Source of the DNA: Planctomycetota bacterium
GTDB lineage: Bacteria > Planctomycetota > Planctomycetia > Pirellulales > UBA7805
Assembly (NCBI GenBank): GCA_003389215.1
Contig: QQVP01000041.1
Span: 1-58,189 of the forward strand
DNA: 58,189 nt
Direction: 5' to 3'
The position numbers and the translations under genes are program-made. Position 1 is the stretch's first letter, and the number at the start of each line of letters is the position of its first letter. Positions 46,002-55,199 of the stretch are shown piece after piece. The notes under the pieces were generated by a model. That model had not been told where the DNA came from. It saw nothing but the letters and a program-made list of their open reading frames with translations, and ran no database searches.

Positions 46002-46715
46002 ATGACGATCTCCAGCAATCACCCCACGTCCGATCACGCCACCGACGACCATCGCGCCCAGGCGGCGATGAAGTTCGCGGAACGCTTTCCGCAACAAGAC
46101 GGCTCGCGCGTGGCCAATCGTCTCTCCCAGGGACTCAGGTCGCTTCGCCGGGGGTTCTTCGCGCGCCTCCAGCACGAAGCCGAGGCGTGCGGAAACGATT
46201 CGATGTTGATTCCCGCTTCCATCAAAGGACTGCGGAGGATGGAAGCGAGCACCAAATTGGAGATCGAGATCTACCAGATCGCGGTCTCCACGGAGGAAGT
46301 GAAAGACCGAGGCTACGTGGACGAGGCTCCCTGGTACTGCGATTGGCTTACTCGGCTTCGGCTGGGCACGCTTGCCGATCGTGGGCACGTCACCGAACGT
46401 CTCGATCATTATCTCGCCGAGGCCCGCAGCGAACGTCGTTTGGAGTTCGGCGACGTATTGGCGCGGACAACCCCTGCTGCGACGAAGGTGCCCTTGGTGC
46501 TCTACCGCCTCTTCCCGCTGTCGATCCGGATCGCGACCAACCTGGCGTTTGACGACCATCTTTCGGCAGCGGAGATGTGCAATCAGCGGAACTCCATCTT
46601 GCCGCTGATCGAAAGCTGCCATGAGTGTCACGGGCGGCCGATGGCGAACGGCACCTGGTGCGAAACGTGTGGCAATCCCGTCTGGGAAACCGACTGGCTA
46701 CGCAACGCCGAGTGA
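46002..46715 (+). CDS. Zinc-ribbon protein of unknown function
   Basis: The 237-residue product from the ATG at 46002 (an ATG at 45858 is in frame) ends with a treble-type ribbon: CHECHGRPMANGTWCETCGN, two CxxC pairs. The body (KLEIEIYQIAVSTEEVKDRG, APWYCDWLTRLRLGTLADRG) is mixed helix and strand with no recognisable catalytic motif. A large antisense frame (45927-46631) covers the same bases but has no such features. The cysteine ribbon suggests binding of nucleic acid or protein. It is a single-gene unit. Confidence 0.65.
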   Translation: MTISSNHPTSDHATDDHRAQAAMKFAERFPQQDGSRVANRLSQGLRSLRRGFFARLQHEAEACGNDSMLIPASIKGLRRMEASTKLEIEIYQIAVSTEEVKDRGYVDEAPWYCDWLTRLRLGTLADRGHVTERLDHYLAEARSERRLEFGDVLARTTPAATKVPLVLYRLFPLSIRIATNLAFDDHLSAAEMCNQRNSILPLIESCHECHGRPMANGTWCETCGNPVWETDWLRNAE

Positions 46716-46852
46716 CGCACCGCGCCCGCGCGAAGCCGACCTCAAACCGAGACCACGAGGGCAAGCGACCGAGCTTAGGTCGTCGGTCGCCGCTCGGCCA
46801 GGATGTGGTGATTCGGCTCAGCAGCCGGAGAAGCCCGTCGCGGATCGGCACC

Positions 46853-47179
46853 TCAGCCCGCCACGACCGCGGTCCCACTGGCGCTGACCATCAGCATGTT
46901 GCTTCCCTTGCCCATGCCGATCGTCTCGTAATCGAGGTCGACCCCTACGATCGCGCTGGCGCCCAAGGCGGCGGCCTGCTGTTCCATCTCGCCGAGGGCA
47001 ATCGCCTTGGCTCGTCGCAACTCCTCTTCGTAGGAGGCGGAACGCCCACCCACGATGTCGCGCAGCCCGGCGAAGAAGTCCTTGAAGATATCGGCCCCCA
47101 AGATCGCCTCGCCCGTGACCAACCCCAGGTAACGCGTGATCGGTTGACCCTCGAGCGTGTTCGTCGTCGTGATTAGCAT
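46853..47179 (-). CDS. YbjQ/UPF0145 family protein
   Basis: The 108-residue product is a small cytoplasmic protein family (heavy-metal-binding-like fold, pentameric in solved structures, function not settled). [20 protein letters not shown], then [29 protein letters not shown] and [18 protein letters not shown] are the conserved blocks. Full length and order match. It starts 55 bases beyond the stop of serA on the same strand and may be co-transcribed with it. Confidence 0.92.
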   Translation of the reverse strand: MLITTTNTLEGQPITRYLGLVTGEAILGADIFKDFFAGLRDIVGGRSASYEEELRRAKAIALGEMEQQAAALGASAIVGVDLDYETIGMGKGSNMLMVSASGTAVVAG

Positions 47180-47234
47180 CGCTTGACCCTTCGGTTGAAA
47201 ATGACCGTCAATTTCGGACCGTCAATCAGCTCGT

Positions 47235-48428
47235 TCAATTCGACTCCAACAGGACGTGCAGGATGTCCTCGTTTTCTCGCAGCTGCTCGAGCGTGGACGC
47301 CGAGGCAGGACCGTCGAGAGAAAGGGTGCAGCAGGCCGCCTCCGCCCCTTCGAAGATCGTGTTCTCCATTTCCTGGACGTTCAGGCCGTCCGCTCGCAGC
47401 CGATCGAGCACGCCGGCCAGGACACCCACCTGGTTGTAGTGCCGAATGACGAGGTGGTGCGTCGCCGGCGAGCGCGCGCAAAGGTTGACGGTGTTCAAGG
47501 GGCGGCCCGTCGACACGAACGACTCGACGATACGGACGACCTCCGTCGCAATCGCTTCGCTGGCCTCGCTGGTCGCGGCGCCGATGTGGGGTGTCCCGGT
47601 CAGCGTCGCGGCAAGACCGGTGTCTGCGAAATTCGCTTCCCCACCCGCCGGCTCGTTCTCGAACACATCGAGCCCGACACGCAGACCTTGGTTGTCGATC
47701 GCCTCGCGCAGGGCCTGCGTATCGACGAGACCTCCGCGCGACGTATTCACGAGCAGGGCATTGGGGCCCAGCGCGGCGAGAAACTCCGCATTGACCAGAT
47801 GCTTCGTCTCCGCGGTTTCGGCCAGATGCACGCTCACCGCGTCCGACATGGCGGCCAGTGCCAGCGGCGTCTCGGCATAGATGACGTCGTCTTCCGCGGC
47901 CCGCGCTGCGGTCAAGCTGCGGGACCAGGCAGCGATCCGCATGCCCAGTGCCGCGGCACGTCGGGCCACCGCGCGGCCGATCGCCCCATAGCCCAGAATG
48001 CCAAGCGTTCGTCCGTTGAGGCCCGCGGCCACGCTGAATTGCTTCTTCAGCCAGCGACCCTCGCGCAGGGCCACCGAGGCATCGACCAGCCGGCGATCGG
48101 CGGCAATCAGCAGCCCGATGGCCAGCTCGGCCACCGCCGCGGTATTTCTGCCCGGGCAATTCGCCACGTAGACTCCCCGCGCGCTCGCGGCGGGCAGGTC
48201 GATCGTATTGACTCCGGCCCCGGCGCGGATCACGAGCGACAACTCGCTCGCCGCCGCGAAGACGTCGGCCGTGACTTGGGTCGAGCGAACGATCAAGATG
48301 TGCGCGTCGCCCACGACCTCAGGCAACGTCTCGGCGGTGGTCTCGGGCCGCACGTCGAGCGTCAGGCCCAAGGCTTCGAGTCCTTCGATCGACGTGGCCG
48401 AAAGTTCGTCGGCGATGAGCACTCGCAT
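47235..48428 (-). CDS. serA: D-3-phosphoglycerate dehydrogenase-like protein
   Basis: SerA oxidises 3-phosphoglycerate in serine synthesis. The 397-residue product has the 2-hydroxyacid dehydrogenase fold: RAGAGVNTIDLPAA near 68, the NAD loop GILGYGAIGRAVA near 143, NTSRGGLVDTQAL (Arg) near 228, DVFENEPAGG (Glu) near 254, and PHIGAATSEAS (His) near 279. The last 70 residues are an ACT domain (HHLVIRHYNQVGVLAGVLDR), which gives serine feedback control in many SerA enzymes. The family also holds other 2-hydroxyacid dehydrogenases, so the symbol is likely but not certain. It follows the HEAT-protein gene on the same strand. Confidence 0.88.
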   Translation of the reverse strand: MRVLIADELSATSIEGLEALGLTLDVRPETTAETLPEVVGDAHILIVRSTQVTADVFAAASELSLVIRAGAGVNTIDLPAASARGVYVANCPGRNTAAVAELAIGLLIAADRRLVDASVALREGRWLKKQFSVAAGLNGRTLGILGYGAIGRAVARRAAALGMRIAAWSRSLTAARAAEDDVIYAETPLALAAMSDAVSVHLAETAETKHLVNAEFLAALGPNALLVNTSRGGLVDTQALREAIDNQGLRVGLDVFENEPAGGEANFADTGLAATLTGTPHIGAATSEASEAIATEVVRIVESFVSTGRPLNTVNLCARSPATHHLVIRHYNQVGVLAGVLDRLRADGLNVQEMENTIFEGAEAACCTLSLDGPASASTLEQLRENEDILHVLLESN

Positions 48429-48657
48429 GGGCTTGGCTGCCTCCTTGGTCCCCCGGTGAGCTACGAGTCCGCCACTTCGGGCCGTTCGTGAGCGAGAAAC
48501 AGCCCGTCCGCGATTTTAGCGTATCGACGTGCCGCGGCGAGGCGGATGCCACGTGGGCGGCCGCAGCGGGCGACGCCAACCGATCCTGTCACTGCTCTAC
48601 TTACCCCGTACCGGAGCAGGCTTCTTGCTTGCACGAGGCGATCGTCCGCCGGACCGC

Positions 48658-50154
48658 CTAGCGGGGTCGTACCCAGGTGCGATCGAGTTTGTAGCGATTG
48701 GCCCGGTCGAGAACGACTTCGTCGCGGCTCGTGGCGATCACCTTGTCGAGGGCCGCGTGGAACTCCGCCTTGTTCGGCTCGCGGAGGTTGCGGTGATGCG
48801 CCAGCTCGACGACGGCCAGTGCGGCCGCTTCCGAAAGCGCCGCCTCGTCGAGATAAGGCACCACAAAACGCAGCGTCTGCAGGTCGCGAATCGCGGCCGC
48901 CCGCTTTAGAGCCAGTCGCCGCTCTTCGTCGCCGGTGGCCAGCGACATCGCCCGGCGCAACAGCTCGAGCCGCTCGGCGTGGGAACGGCCGTCGCGGAGC
49001 GGCGCCACGCGAATCAGGGCCCGCAGCATCAACCGTCGATGGGCAGGCTCCTCGACCTCCTCGATCAGCTCGAGATAGCGCGGGGCGATGGCGGCGGAGG
49101 GCCAGTTGCTGAGCGCCTTCAAGCCCGTCTCGCGGGCCTTGGCATCGGTCGAGGCGATCGCCTTCTCGATCTCCTCGCGTGCGGCCGCGCCACCGACACG
49201 ACCCATCAGCGACAACAGCGCGAGCCGATCCGCTTCGTCGAGATTCGCCATCGCCGCGATCAGCGGGCGGGCTTGTTCGTCGCGGTCGGCGATCTTCGCA
49301 CAGATCTTCATGATGGCTTTTTCGGCCGCGGCCCGCTCCTGACGATCCTGGATCGCGAGCAGCGCCGGGACCATATCGGGAACGGCCACCGGAGAGGCGA
49401 GCCAGCTCAACGCGACCATCGCGGCCTGGCGAACTTCGCGGTCGTCGGCGCGGGCCTGCTCGAGGATCTGCGGAACGGTATCGATCGCGCGGCGATCGGA
49501 AAGCACGTAGATCATCTGGGCGCGAACCGACGGGGCAGTGTCGGCCAGCGCCGTGGCGATCGTCTCCGGCACGCCCGGCCCGGCCAGGTCGACCAGGCCC
49601 TCTCGAGCCGCGGCGACGACCACCGCGCGATCGCTGGCGAGTTGTGCGACCAACAGTGCCACATCGTCGCGGGTGCCAAGTCGGGCCAGCGCGAAGAGCG
49701 CCGCCGCCCGTACCGAATCATCCTCGCCGGTCCGCACGTGTTTCAGCACGGCCTGGTGGGCAGCGCGATCGCCGCGTTCGGCCAAAGCCCGCAACAGACC
49801 GACCTGAGCGGCGGGGACGAGGTGGTCGACTTCCGCAGCAAATCGCCGCGTGGCCGCCTCGCCGGGAACGAAGTAGCGAATTTGTTCCAGGGCCAGCCCG
49901 CGAACCTCGACATCGTCATCATGCAGCAGCTTGACGACGGCGTCCACCAATTCGTTCGGCGCTGTGTCGTCGTCCGCTTCGGCCGGCGCGGCAAGCGCCG
50001 TCGCGAGCATCAGCAACAAGATCCAACTGCCTATTGATGGCTGCGTTGTTAATGAGCCCTTCGCGGCGGCGGTGATGGCTGGAATGCCGGCCTCCCGCTG
50101 GTCGGCCTGGTTCATTGGCTGCACAGGGGTCAATAGAACGCGAACGCTTCTCAT
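48658..50154 (-). CDS. Secreted HEAT-repeat protein with a repeat element inside its N-terminus
   Basis: The ATG at 50154 has a strong GGAGGAG eight bases upstream. The 498-residue product reads MRSVRVLLTPVQP, then about 30 residues encoded by the 104-base dispersed repeat (NQADQREAGIPAITAAAK..), then a hydrophobic core WILLLMLATALAAPAEA that ends a signal peptide. The rest (residues 65-490) is a long run of HEAT repeats of 30-40 residues (for example EVRGLALEQIRYFVPGEAAT, REVRQAAMVALSWLASP), a protein-binding solenoid. The frame stays open through the repeat. It lies behind a second HEAT gene and an oxidoreductase. Confidence 0.8.
   Translation of the reverse strand: MRSVRVLLTPVQPMNQADQREAGIPAITAAAKGSLTTQPSIGSWILLLMLATALAAPAEADDDTAPNELVDAVVKLLHDDDVEVRGLALEQIRYFVPGEAATRRFAAEVDHLVPAAQVGLLRALAERGDRAAHQAVLKHVRTGEDDSVRAAALFALARLGTRDDVALLVAQLASDRAVVVAAAREGLVDLAGPGVPETIATALADTAPSVRAQMIYVLSDRRAIDTVPQILEQARADDREVRQAAMVALSWLASPVAVPDMVPALLAIQDRQERAAAEKAIMKICAKIADRDEQARPLIAAMANLDEADRLALLSLMGRVGGAAAREEIEKAIASTDAKARETGLKALSNWPSAAIAPRYLELIEEVEEPAHRRLMLRALIRVAPLRDGRSHAERLELLRRAMSLATGDEERRLALKRAAAIRDLQTLRFVVPYLDEAALSEAAALAVVELAHHRNLREPNKAEFHAALDKVIATSRDEVVLDRANRYKLDRTWVRPR
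50033..50136 (-). mobile_element. 104-base dispersed repeat with short inverted ends, copy B
   Basis: Reverse-orientation copy of 26881-26984. In its own direction it begins CTATTGA and ends TCAATAG, a 7-base terminal inverted pair. It lies between the ribosome-binding site/ATG of the HEAT gene and the hydrophobic core of that gene's signal peptide, and is translated. Confidence 0.8.
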
Positions 50155-50244
50155 ACAGGTATCTCCTCCGTTGCCGCCGCCCTTCGTTCGGGGCGAACAT
50201 GCGGTGTCGAGATTCGTGGATTGCGAGCCTATTGGTTTGCGACT

Positions 50245-50967
50245 CTAGCGGGCTGCGGCCGTCTTCACGGAACGGTTGCCGTCGCACATCAGGCGTCCCC
50301 GCAGGGCGGCCAGCTGAACGTGCTTCGCGCGCTTCGCCCCGGACAGGTGGGTGTAAAGTTCACGTGCCTTGGCGTTCTCGCCGGCCGCAAGGAGGCCTTC
50401 GGCACAGGCGAGCATGGCGGCAGCGACGGAAGATTCCGCCGCGGGATTCGCGTCGGTGCGGGTGAGTGCCTGAGCCGCGGAGGCCGTGCGAATGTTGCCC
50501 AGGGCCGAGGCCGCCGCGCGGGCAATCGCCTCGTCATCGCTGCGCAGCAAGGCGGCCAACGCCGAGACACTCGCCGCGTCGGCACGCGTGCCAAGTGATC
50601 CGATCACGCCGACCTGCAGCGAGCCGCTGAGTTTCGGCAGCGCCGCCCGCAGTGCCGCGACGGCCTCGGGCACGGGAATTTGCTCGAGCGCGAAGCGGGC
50701 CATGTGGGACTTCTGCTCATCGGAGAGCATGGCCGCGAGCACCGGGACACTGACCGCGGAACCAATTCGACCGAGGTGCCGGCAGACATAGTCGACGGCG
50801 TCGCGGCTGAGATCGCGCTCGAGGGCCGCCAGGAGCTTCTGCTCCAGTGCCGCCCTTCGCGCCTCATCGCCGTGGCAGGCAACGACTTCTTCGTCAATCG
50901 ACCGCAGCAATTCCGGATCGTCTCCCCAGTCGAAGGTTCTGAGGGCGGTCAAGGCTTGATCGAGCAT
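50245..50967 (-). CDS. HEAT-repeat protein, cytoplasmic
   Basis: The ATG at 50967 (MLDQALTALRTFDWGDDPEL) gives 240 residues with no signal peptide. Four to five HEAT repeats cover residues 55-190 (SVPVLAAMLSDEQKSHMARF, DEAIARAAASALGNIRTASA). A final helical part (GLLAAGENAKARELYTHLSG) resembles a TPR unit. The role is protein binding; no partner is evident. It lies downstream of the third Gfo/Idh/MocA gene with a 115-base gap, an arrangement often seen in planctomycetes, and upstream of the secreted HEAT protein. Confidence 0.75.
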   Translation of the reverse strand: MLDQALTALRTFDWGDDPELLRSIDEEVVACHGDEARRAALEQKLLAALERDLSRDAVDYVCRHLGRIGSAVSVPVLAAMLSDEQKSHMARFALEQIPVPEAVAALRAALPKLSGSLQVGVIGSLGTRADAASVSALAALLRSDDEAIARAAASALGNIRTASAAQALTRTDANPAAESSVAAAMLACAEGLLAAGENAKARELYTHLSGAKRAKHVQLAALRGRLMCDGNRSVKTAAAR

Positions 50968-51082
50968 GGGTAGGTCTCTTCCAGGAGTCTCGGTTCGTGA
51001 TACTCGTTCGTGATTGTCGTTCTGCTTCTTCGGGTACGCGGACTTGCGTGGGCGGGAACCGCGGCCCGCCGCGGCGGCGAAA

Positions 51083-52300
51083 CTACAGAATCCACGGCTC
51101 GCGCCGCGCCCGATCGAGCAGGCGATTGGCCTCGGCATCGTCCGTGAATCGCTGGGCGGCGACGTCCCACTTCAGCGAACGTCGCAGCTTGTAGGCGGCG
51201 GTGCCGAGATGGCAAACGACCATCGTGTTGATCGCCAGTTCGATATCGCGGAAGGGGCGTTCGCGGGTCTTCACACATTCAATGAAATCGCCGTAAATGC
51301 CGCCCTGGCCCTTGTAACGCGGCACCCGTTTGGCCGTTTGCACGTGGCCGTCGCCGACGACCTGCAGATGCGCCATCTCCGGATGGTTGTGATGCAGTTG
51401 GCGACCGTTGGGATAGCGGAACGTAAGGTAGGGACCGCGCGAGCCCTCGCCATAGTCGACGGCGATCGGCTGCAGTTCGCGAACGTCGATGGCAAAGGTG
51501 GCGCCGCCAAAATGATGCGCCCCCCAGTCGGTGATCGCGCCGCCTGAATAGTCGTCGTACGATCGCCAGCTGTTCTCAACCGTGGAAAAGTTCCCGTCGC
51601 AGCGAGCCGCGTTGTACGGAGCCCAGGGGGCCGGGCCGAGCCACATCTCCCAATCGATGTCGTCCGGCACGGGCTCGGCCGGCAGATTGCAGCGCTTCGA
51701 GATATCGAGCTTCAGTACGTTGATCGATTCGATGTTGCCGTAGCGGCCACCCCAGCAGGGATCGACGATGCGGCGATAGTCTTCCAGTACACGCTGGCTG
51801 CCGCCGGATACAACGCGGGCATAGCGCCGCGCGGCGTCGATCATCAGCGGACCTTCGCGAAGCGTGAGCGTCTCCGGCTTTTGGCAGTAGACGTCTTTGC
51901 CTTCGCGACAGGCCTCGGTGACCATGATCGTATGCCAGTGGTCGGGCGTGGCGATATGCACGACGTCGATGTCCGGGCGTTGCAGGATCTCGCGGTAGTC
52001 GTTGTAGGACTGGCAATCGCGATTGCCGTAGTGGGCGTCGGCTTTGGCCTTGGCCTCGTTGCGAAAGCTGGCTCGCACGTCGCAGACGGCAACGTACTGC
52101 ACATCGTTGCGGCGCAAGAAAGCAACCTGGTCGCCGCGGCCCATGTTGCCGATGCCGATGCCGGCCACCACGATACGATCGCTGGCCGGGGGCACGTTGC
52201 CCGCGCCGAGCGCGGTGGACGTGATCACATAGGGAGCGGCGATGGCCGCGCCGGCGGCCTTGAGAAAGCGACGTCGCGTCGCGTCGGGGCGAGTTGCCAT
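51083..52300 (-). CDS. Tat-exported Gfo/Idh/MocA family oxidoreductase (third copy)
   Basis: The ATG at 52300 has GAGG nine bases upstream and starts a Tat signal (MATRPDATRRRFLKAAGAAI). The 405-residue product shows VVAGIGIGNMGRGD near residue 44, CDVRASF near 72, ATPDHWH near 118 and VYCQKPETLTLREG near 140. Here the usual EKP is QKP, with the catalytic Lys kept and the preceding Glu changed to Gln. DDYSGGAITDWGAHHFGGA matches the other two copies. The substrate is unknown. It is more distant from the tandem pair at 30697-33735 than they are from each other. Confidence 0.92.
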   Translation of the reverse strand: MATRPDATRRRFLKAAGAAIAAPYVITSTALGAGNVPPASDRIVVAGIGIGNMGRGDQVAFLRRNDVQYVAVCDVRASFRNEAKAKADAHYGNRDCQSYNDYREILQRPDIDVVHIATPDHWHTIMVTEACREGKDVYCQKPETLTLREGPLMIDAARRYARVVSGGSQRVLEDYRRIVDPCWGGRYGNIESINVLKLDISKRCNLPAEPVPDDIDWEMWLGPAPWAPYNAARCDGNFSTVENSWRSYDDYSGGAITDWGAHHFGGATFAIDVRELQPIAVDYGEGSRGPYLTFRYPNGRQLHHNHPEMAHLQVVGDGHVQTAKRVPRYKGQGGIYGDFIECVKTRERPFRDIELAINTMVVCHLGTAAYKLRRSLKWDVAAQRFTDDAEANRLLDRARREPWIL

Positions 52301-52316
52301 GGCGATTGACCTCGGG

Positions 52317-52392
52317 GCAGGGTCTAGCTTGGGGGCAGGATCTGGCTTGCGGAGCAGGGTCTGATTTGCTGGGGGGCAGGGTCTGATTTGCT
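52317..52392. repeat. Four imperfect units upstream of the third oxidoreductase
   Basis: GCAGGGTCTAGCTTGG, GCAGGATCTGGCTTGC, GCAGGGTCTGATTTGC and GCAGGGTCTGATTTGC occur at 52317, 52335, 52354 and 52376. They lie 17-92 bases upstream of the gene at 51083-52300, possibly within its promoter region. Confidence 0.8.
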
Positions 52393-52517
52393 CTTCCTGG
52401 CGATCAGGACTTTCGCGCTCTGTTGCGATGCTGATTATGATGGCTCGCCGCGTCGGCTTCAATCGAAGGCTCGCCAGGGCGCCAAATGACCGGTAAGCTG
52501 GCGGCACCGCGTGGCGC

Positions 52518-53476
52518 TCACGCCGATCTGGCTACCTTTCTGACCGCTATGAGGCGTCCTATGCATGGTGTCACGAGAGAGCTTTTGCTGTCGCAAATTG
52601 CTGGAGCATTCGGGCGTTCGGAATGCCGTGAGTGCCGAGTTCGACCACGATGCCGTGGCTTCATTGCGGCACTTGCTACTGCGGCGTTCGTAGCAACATG
52701 GTTGTGCGTGGATGTTGCTTGGGCGGAAGACACATCTGCGATCGAGGCGGGTGCCAGTCGCCGCTCTTCGTTGATCGGCGCGCGACGACGATTTGTGAGC
52801 GCCCGCTTGAGCATGGCACCGAGCCTCGTTTGGCTCAGCCCGGTCTTCACGAGCAGCGCTTCGATGCTTCCTGCAATCTTACGCGACACTGGGCCCACGG
52901 CAATGACCAGCGGAATGGTCGCGGCCAGGCCGAGACCCGAAATCACCACCGGTACGCTCAACTCGCTGACCTTCTCCAATTCGCGTTCCTTCAACTCGTC
53001 GAGAACATTCTGGCCTGTGACGTCTTCGTCTCTGGCCTCCAACCGTTCTTCCGGTTTGTCCAGAACCGCCGAGATATCGGCGATCCCGAAGAACGCACTG
53101 GCCGCATCGAGTAAGCCGCCGGCCACACCGGTGAACGCGCCGATGGTCGTGAGAATCGTTTGACCGACGGCCGCACCGGCCGCCGCGCCGACGCCGGCAA
53201 AAACGCGCCAATGGCGGTCGAGAGACCCATTACCAGGATATAGATGTACCCCGCCAAGCTATCGATAATCTGCACCCCAGAACGTTGGGCTTCGAGGATC
53301 TCGCGGAGCCCGGCCTCGAGGTTGAAACCGCGAAATTCAGTGAAAGCACTTGTGAGGTGGCTGCCGGACGCGAAGGTGATCGATTCAATCCAGCCGAAGG
53401 CGTGGCCGTCGTGGCATATTTCAATGGAGACGCCGTTCGAGATGGTAACGGGAGAATACAGGTTAACGGTGATCAT
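52518..53476 (-). pseudogene. Frameshifted gene for a membrane protein of unknown family
   Basis: Two leftward frames form one protein broken by a 1-base shift. The first, from the ATG at 53476, reads MITVNLYSPVTISNGVSIEI through a helix LAGYIYILVMGLSTAIGAF. After that its frame turns Arg/Pro-rich, while the next frame gives the natural continuation AGVGAAAGAAVGQTILTTIG and then GLLDAASAFFGIADISAVLD. The shift lies at the A5 run 53199-53203 (T5 on the coding strand): one extra T would join the halves as GAFFAGVGAA. A central acidic helix pair (DEDVTGQNVLDELKERELEK) and another membrane helix (PVVISGLGLAATIPLVIAVG) follow. The end beyond about 52760 may be read-through. Mutation, error or programmed slippage cannot be told apart here. 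Confidence 0.6.
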
Positions 53477-53610
53477 GTGATCGAGACGCTTTTCCTCCTC
53501 GGCAAGCCGCTAGCATGAGTTCCTCTTGTTGGTTTGTTGGTCGATGCGTCAAAATGATGCCAACTCGACGCCACAAACAGACGCTCTTACTTGATTGGAA
53601 CACCCGTTAG

Positions 53611-54699
53611 ATGACCGACAGCAAGTCACGTCGTCGCTGGTTTCAAGTCCGGCTCCGCACATTGCTCATTCTTGTCACGCTCGCAACTATTCCACTTGCA
53701 TGGGTGAGCTGGCGACTGCAAAGGGCACGCGCCGAAGAGAGGGTCATCGCCTGGATCGAAGAGGCAGGTGGTGTCGCCGTGCCCGGCGACAGCTGGGCCG
53801 ATCGCTGGATCGCGCCTACGGTGGTCAAGGTTTTCTTGGGTTTTAAGAAGGTGGACGATCTGTCACCGCTGGTCAAACTGAAGGACCTCCGCGTTCTTGA
53901 TCTCATCTCGACACCGGTCAGCGATCTTACGCCCTTAGCGGAATGTGCGAGCATTGAAAAGCTTGAGCTGGCCGACACTTCGGTGAACGATCTCTCGCCG
54001 TTGGCCAATTGCGCCGGGATCGAACGGCTGGACCTCGCCGGTACCGCGGTGGACGATCTCTCGCCCATCGCCAATCTCAAGAATCTCGAATACCTTAATG
54101 TCAGCAGAACAGAAGTGAGCGATGCATCGCCTTTGAAGGATCTGCGGAATCTTAGGAATTTGTATCTCGCCAATCTTTCGGTTGACGACTTATCGCCCGT
54201 CGCTAGGCTGAATAGACTCGAAATCTTGAATGTCAGCCGCACGAAAGTGGCTGATCTGTCACCCTTGAAGGGGCTTGTGAATCTACGGGAATTCAAATGC
54301 CATGGCACGCAAGTTTGCGACTTGTCGCCGCTCTCCGGACTACGGAACCTAAAAACGTTGGACTGTGGCAGGTCTCACGTGAGCGATCTTGCGCCACTGA
54401 CCGACTGCACTAGAATGCAGTGGCTTGTCTTGAGCAACACGCTCGTGAGTGATCTTACTCCACTGGTCCACATGAAGAAGCTGCGTTCGCTTTCGATTCG
54501 GGGCACGCAGGTTTACGATCTCAGTCCGCTCGCGGCCGTGACGAACCTTGAGCAAGTTGTGCTAGGAGCGGGTCTGGACAACAAGGTCTGCACCCCGGTA
54601 AGCGACGAAAACGTGCGCGCGCTGGAACTGGCGCTATCAAAGTGCAGGATTGTGCAAATGAAGAATCTGAACGCCAGACAAGCGACGGCAACGGAATAG
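53611..54699 (+). CDS. Membrane-anchored leucine-rich-repeat protein (internalin-like)
   Basis: The 362-residue product begins MTDSKSRRRWFQVRLRTLLI, continues as one membrane helix to about residue 33, and is otherwise an array of 22-23-residue repeats from about residue 80: for example NLEYLNVSRTEVSDASPLKD and NLREFKCHGTQVCDLSPLSG. The D-L-S/T-P-L spacing is that of internalin-type repeats. With an N-terminal anchor the repeats would face the periplasm or surface and bind a protein ligand. Two cysteines occur in the middle repeats. It lies in the accessory region and lower GC content than its left neighbours suggests transfer. Confidence 0.85.
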   Translation: MTDSKSRRRWFQVRLRTLLILVTLATIPLAWVSWRLQRARAEERVIAWIEEAGGVAVPGDSWADRWIAPTVVKVFLGFKKVDDLSPLVKLKDLRVLDLISTPVSDLTPLAECASIEKLELADTSVNDLSPLANCAGIERLDLAGTAVDDLSPIANLKNLEYLNVSRTEVSDASPLKDLRNLRNLYLANLSVDDLSPVARLNRLEILNVSRTKVADLSPLKGLVNLREFKCHGTQVCDLSPLSGLRNLKTLDCGRSHVSDLAPLTDCTRMQWLVLSNTLVSDLTPLVHMKKLRSLSIRGTQVYDLSPLAAVTNLEQVVLGAGLDNKVCTPVSDENVRALELALSKCRIVQMKNLNARQATATE

Positions 54700-54739
54700 C
54701 GGCCGGCCGTGTCGGTCTTCGATTCCTGTCTCGAACGTC

Positions 54740-55180
54740 GTGTCGAGATCCTTGCTTCCATTCGATCTTCTGTGGCGGATTCGTCCCTGGAATGGTGTAG
54801 ACACCAAACTCTTTGTAGCCCGTATTACTGTCGAGCTCTGCGAATGGGTCTGCGGGGTTCGGAGGCGGATTGTCGTCGATGATCGTTATTGCGCCGACAT
54901 TGGTGCTACCTGACGCCATGTTGGAGGCTCTACCTCCACCAGATAGTTGGGCCTGGGCTAAGAACATCTGCTGCCCTTCGGCCAAGTTCGAAGAATCAAC
55001 TTCATAGGACCAACCATCGCTGTCGTCCAGATCCGTACCGAGCAACTCCCCTGCATCAGCGATGCCGTCGTTGCTAGCCAACCGCGCCTCGTACGTCGTG
55101 CTTACGAGTCCCGCGCTGCGGTCGCAAATCGACCACGAGCGCGTCGCGATGGTTTCGGCGGCCGCCGACCTTACTGAGAC
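54740..55180 (-). pseudogene. Fragment of a large surface or RHS-type protein
   Basis: A leftward open frame with natural-looking sequence only in its middle: ASNDGIADAGELLGTDLDDS, GWSYEVDSSNLAEGQQMFLA, and PFAELDSNTGYKEFGVYTIP. The D-x-D-D-S-D-G-W and F-L-A-x-A-Q words resemble the Asp-rich repeats of large planctomycete surface proteins that precede RHS-type toxin regions. There is no start codon or ribosome-binding site in place, and both ends run into unrelated sequence, so it is taken as a remnant. The exact limits are estimates. Confidence 0.5.
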
Positions 55181-55199
55181 GAGGGCACCTACGGCGAGG

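Noticed and set aside
45927..46631. A 234-codon leftward frame opposite the zinc-ribbon gene
   Set aside because: The rightward frame has two CxxC pairs and a more natural composition.
52486..53163. A 225-codon rightward frame opposite the frameshifted gene
   Set aside because: Ser-rich antisense composition over most of its length. Its early part (FIAALATAAFVATWLCVDVA) looks like a signal peptide and might be a truncated remnant, but this alone is not enough to call a gene.
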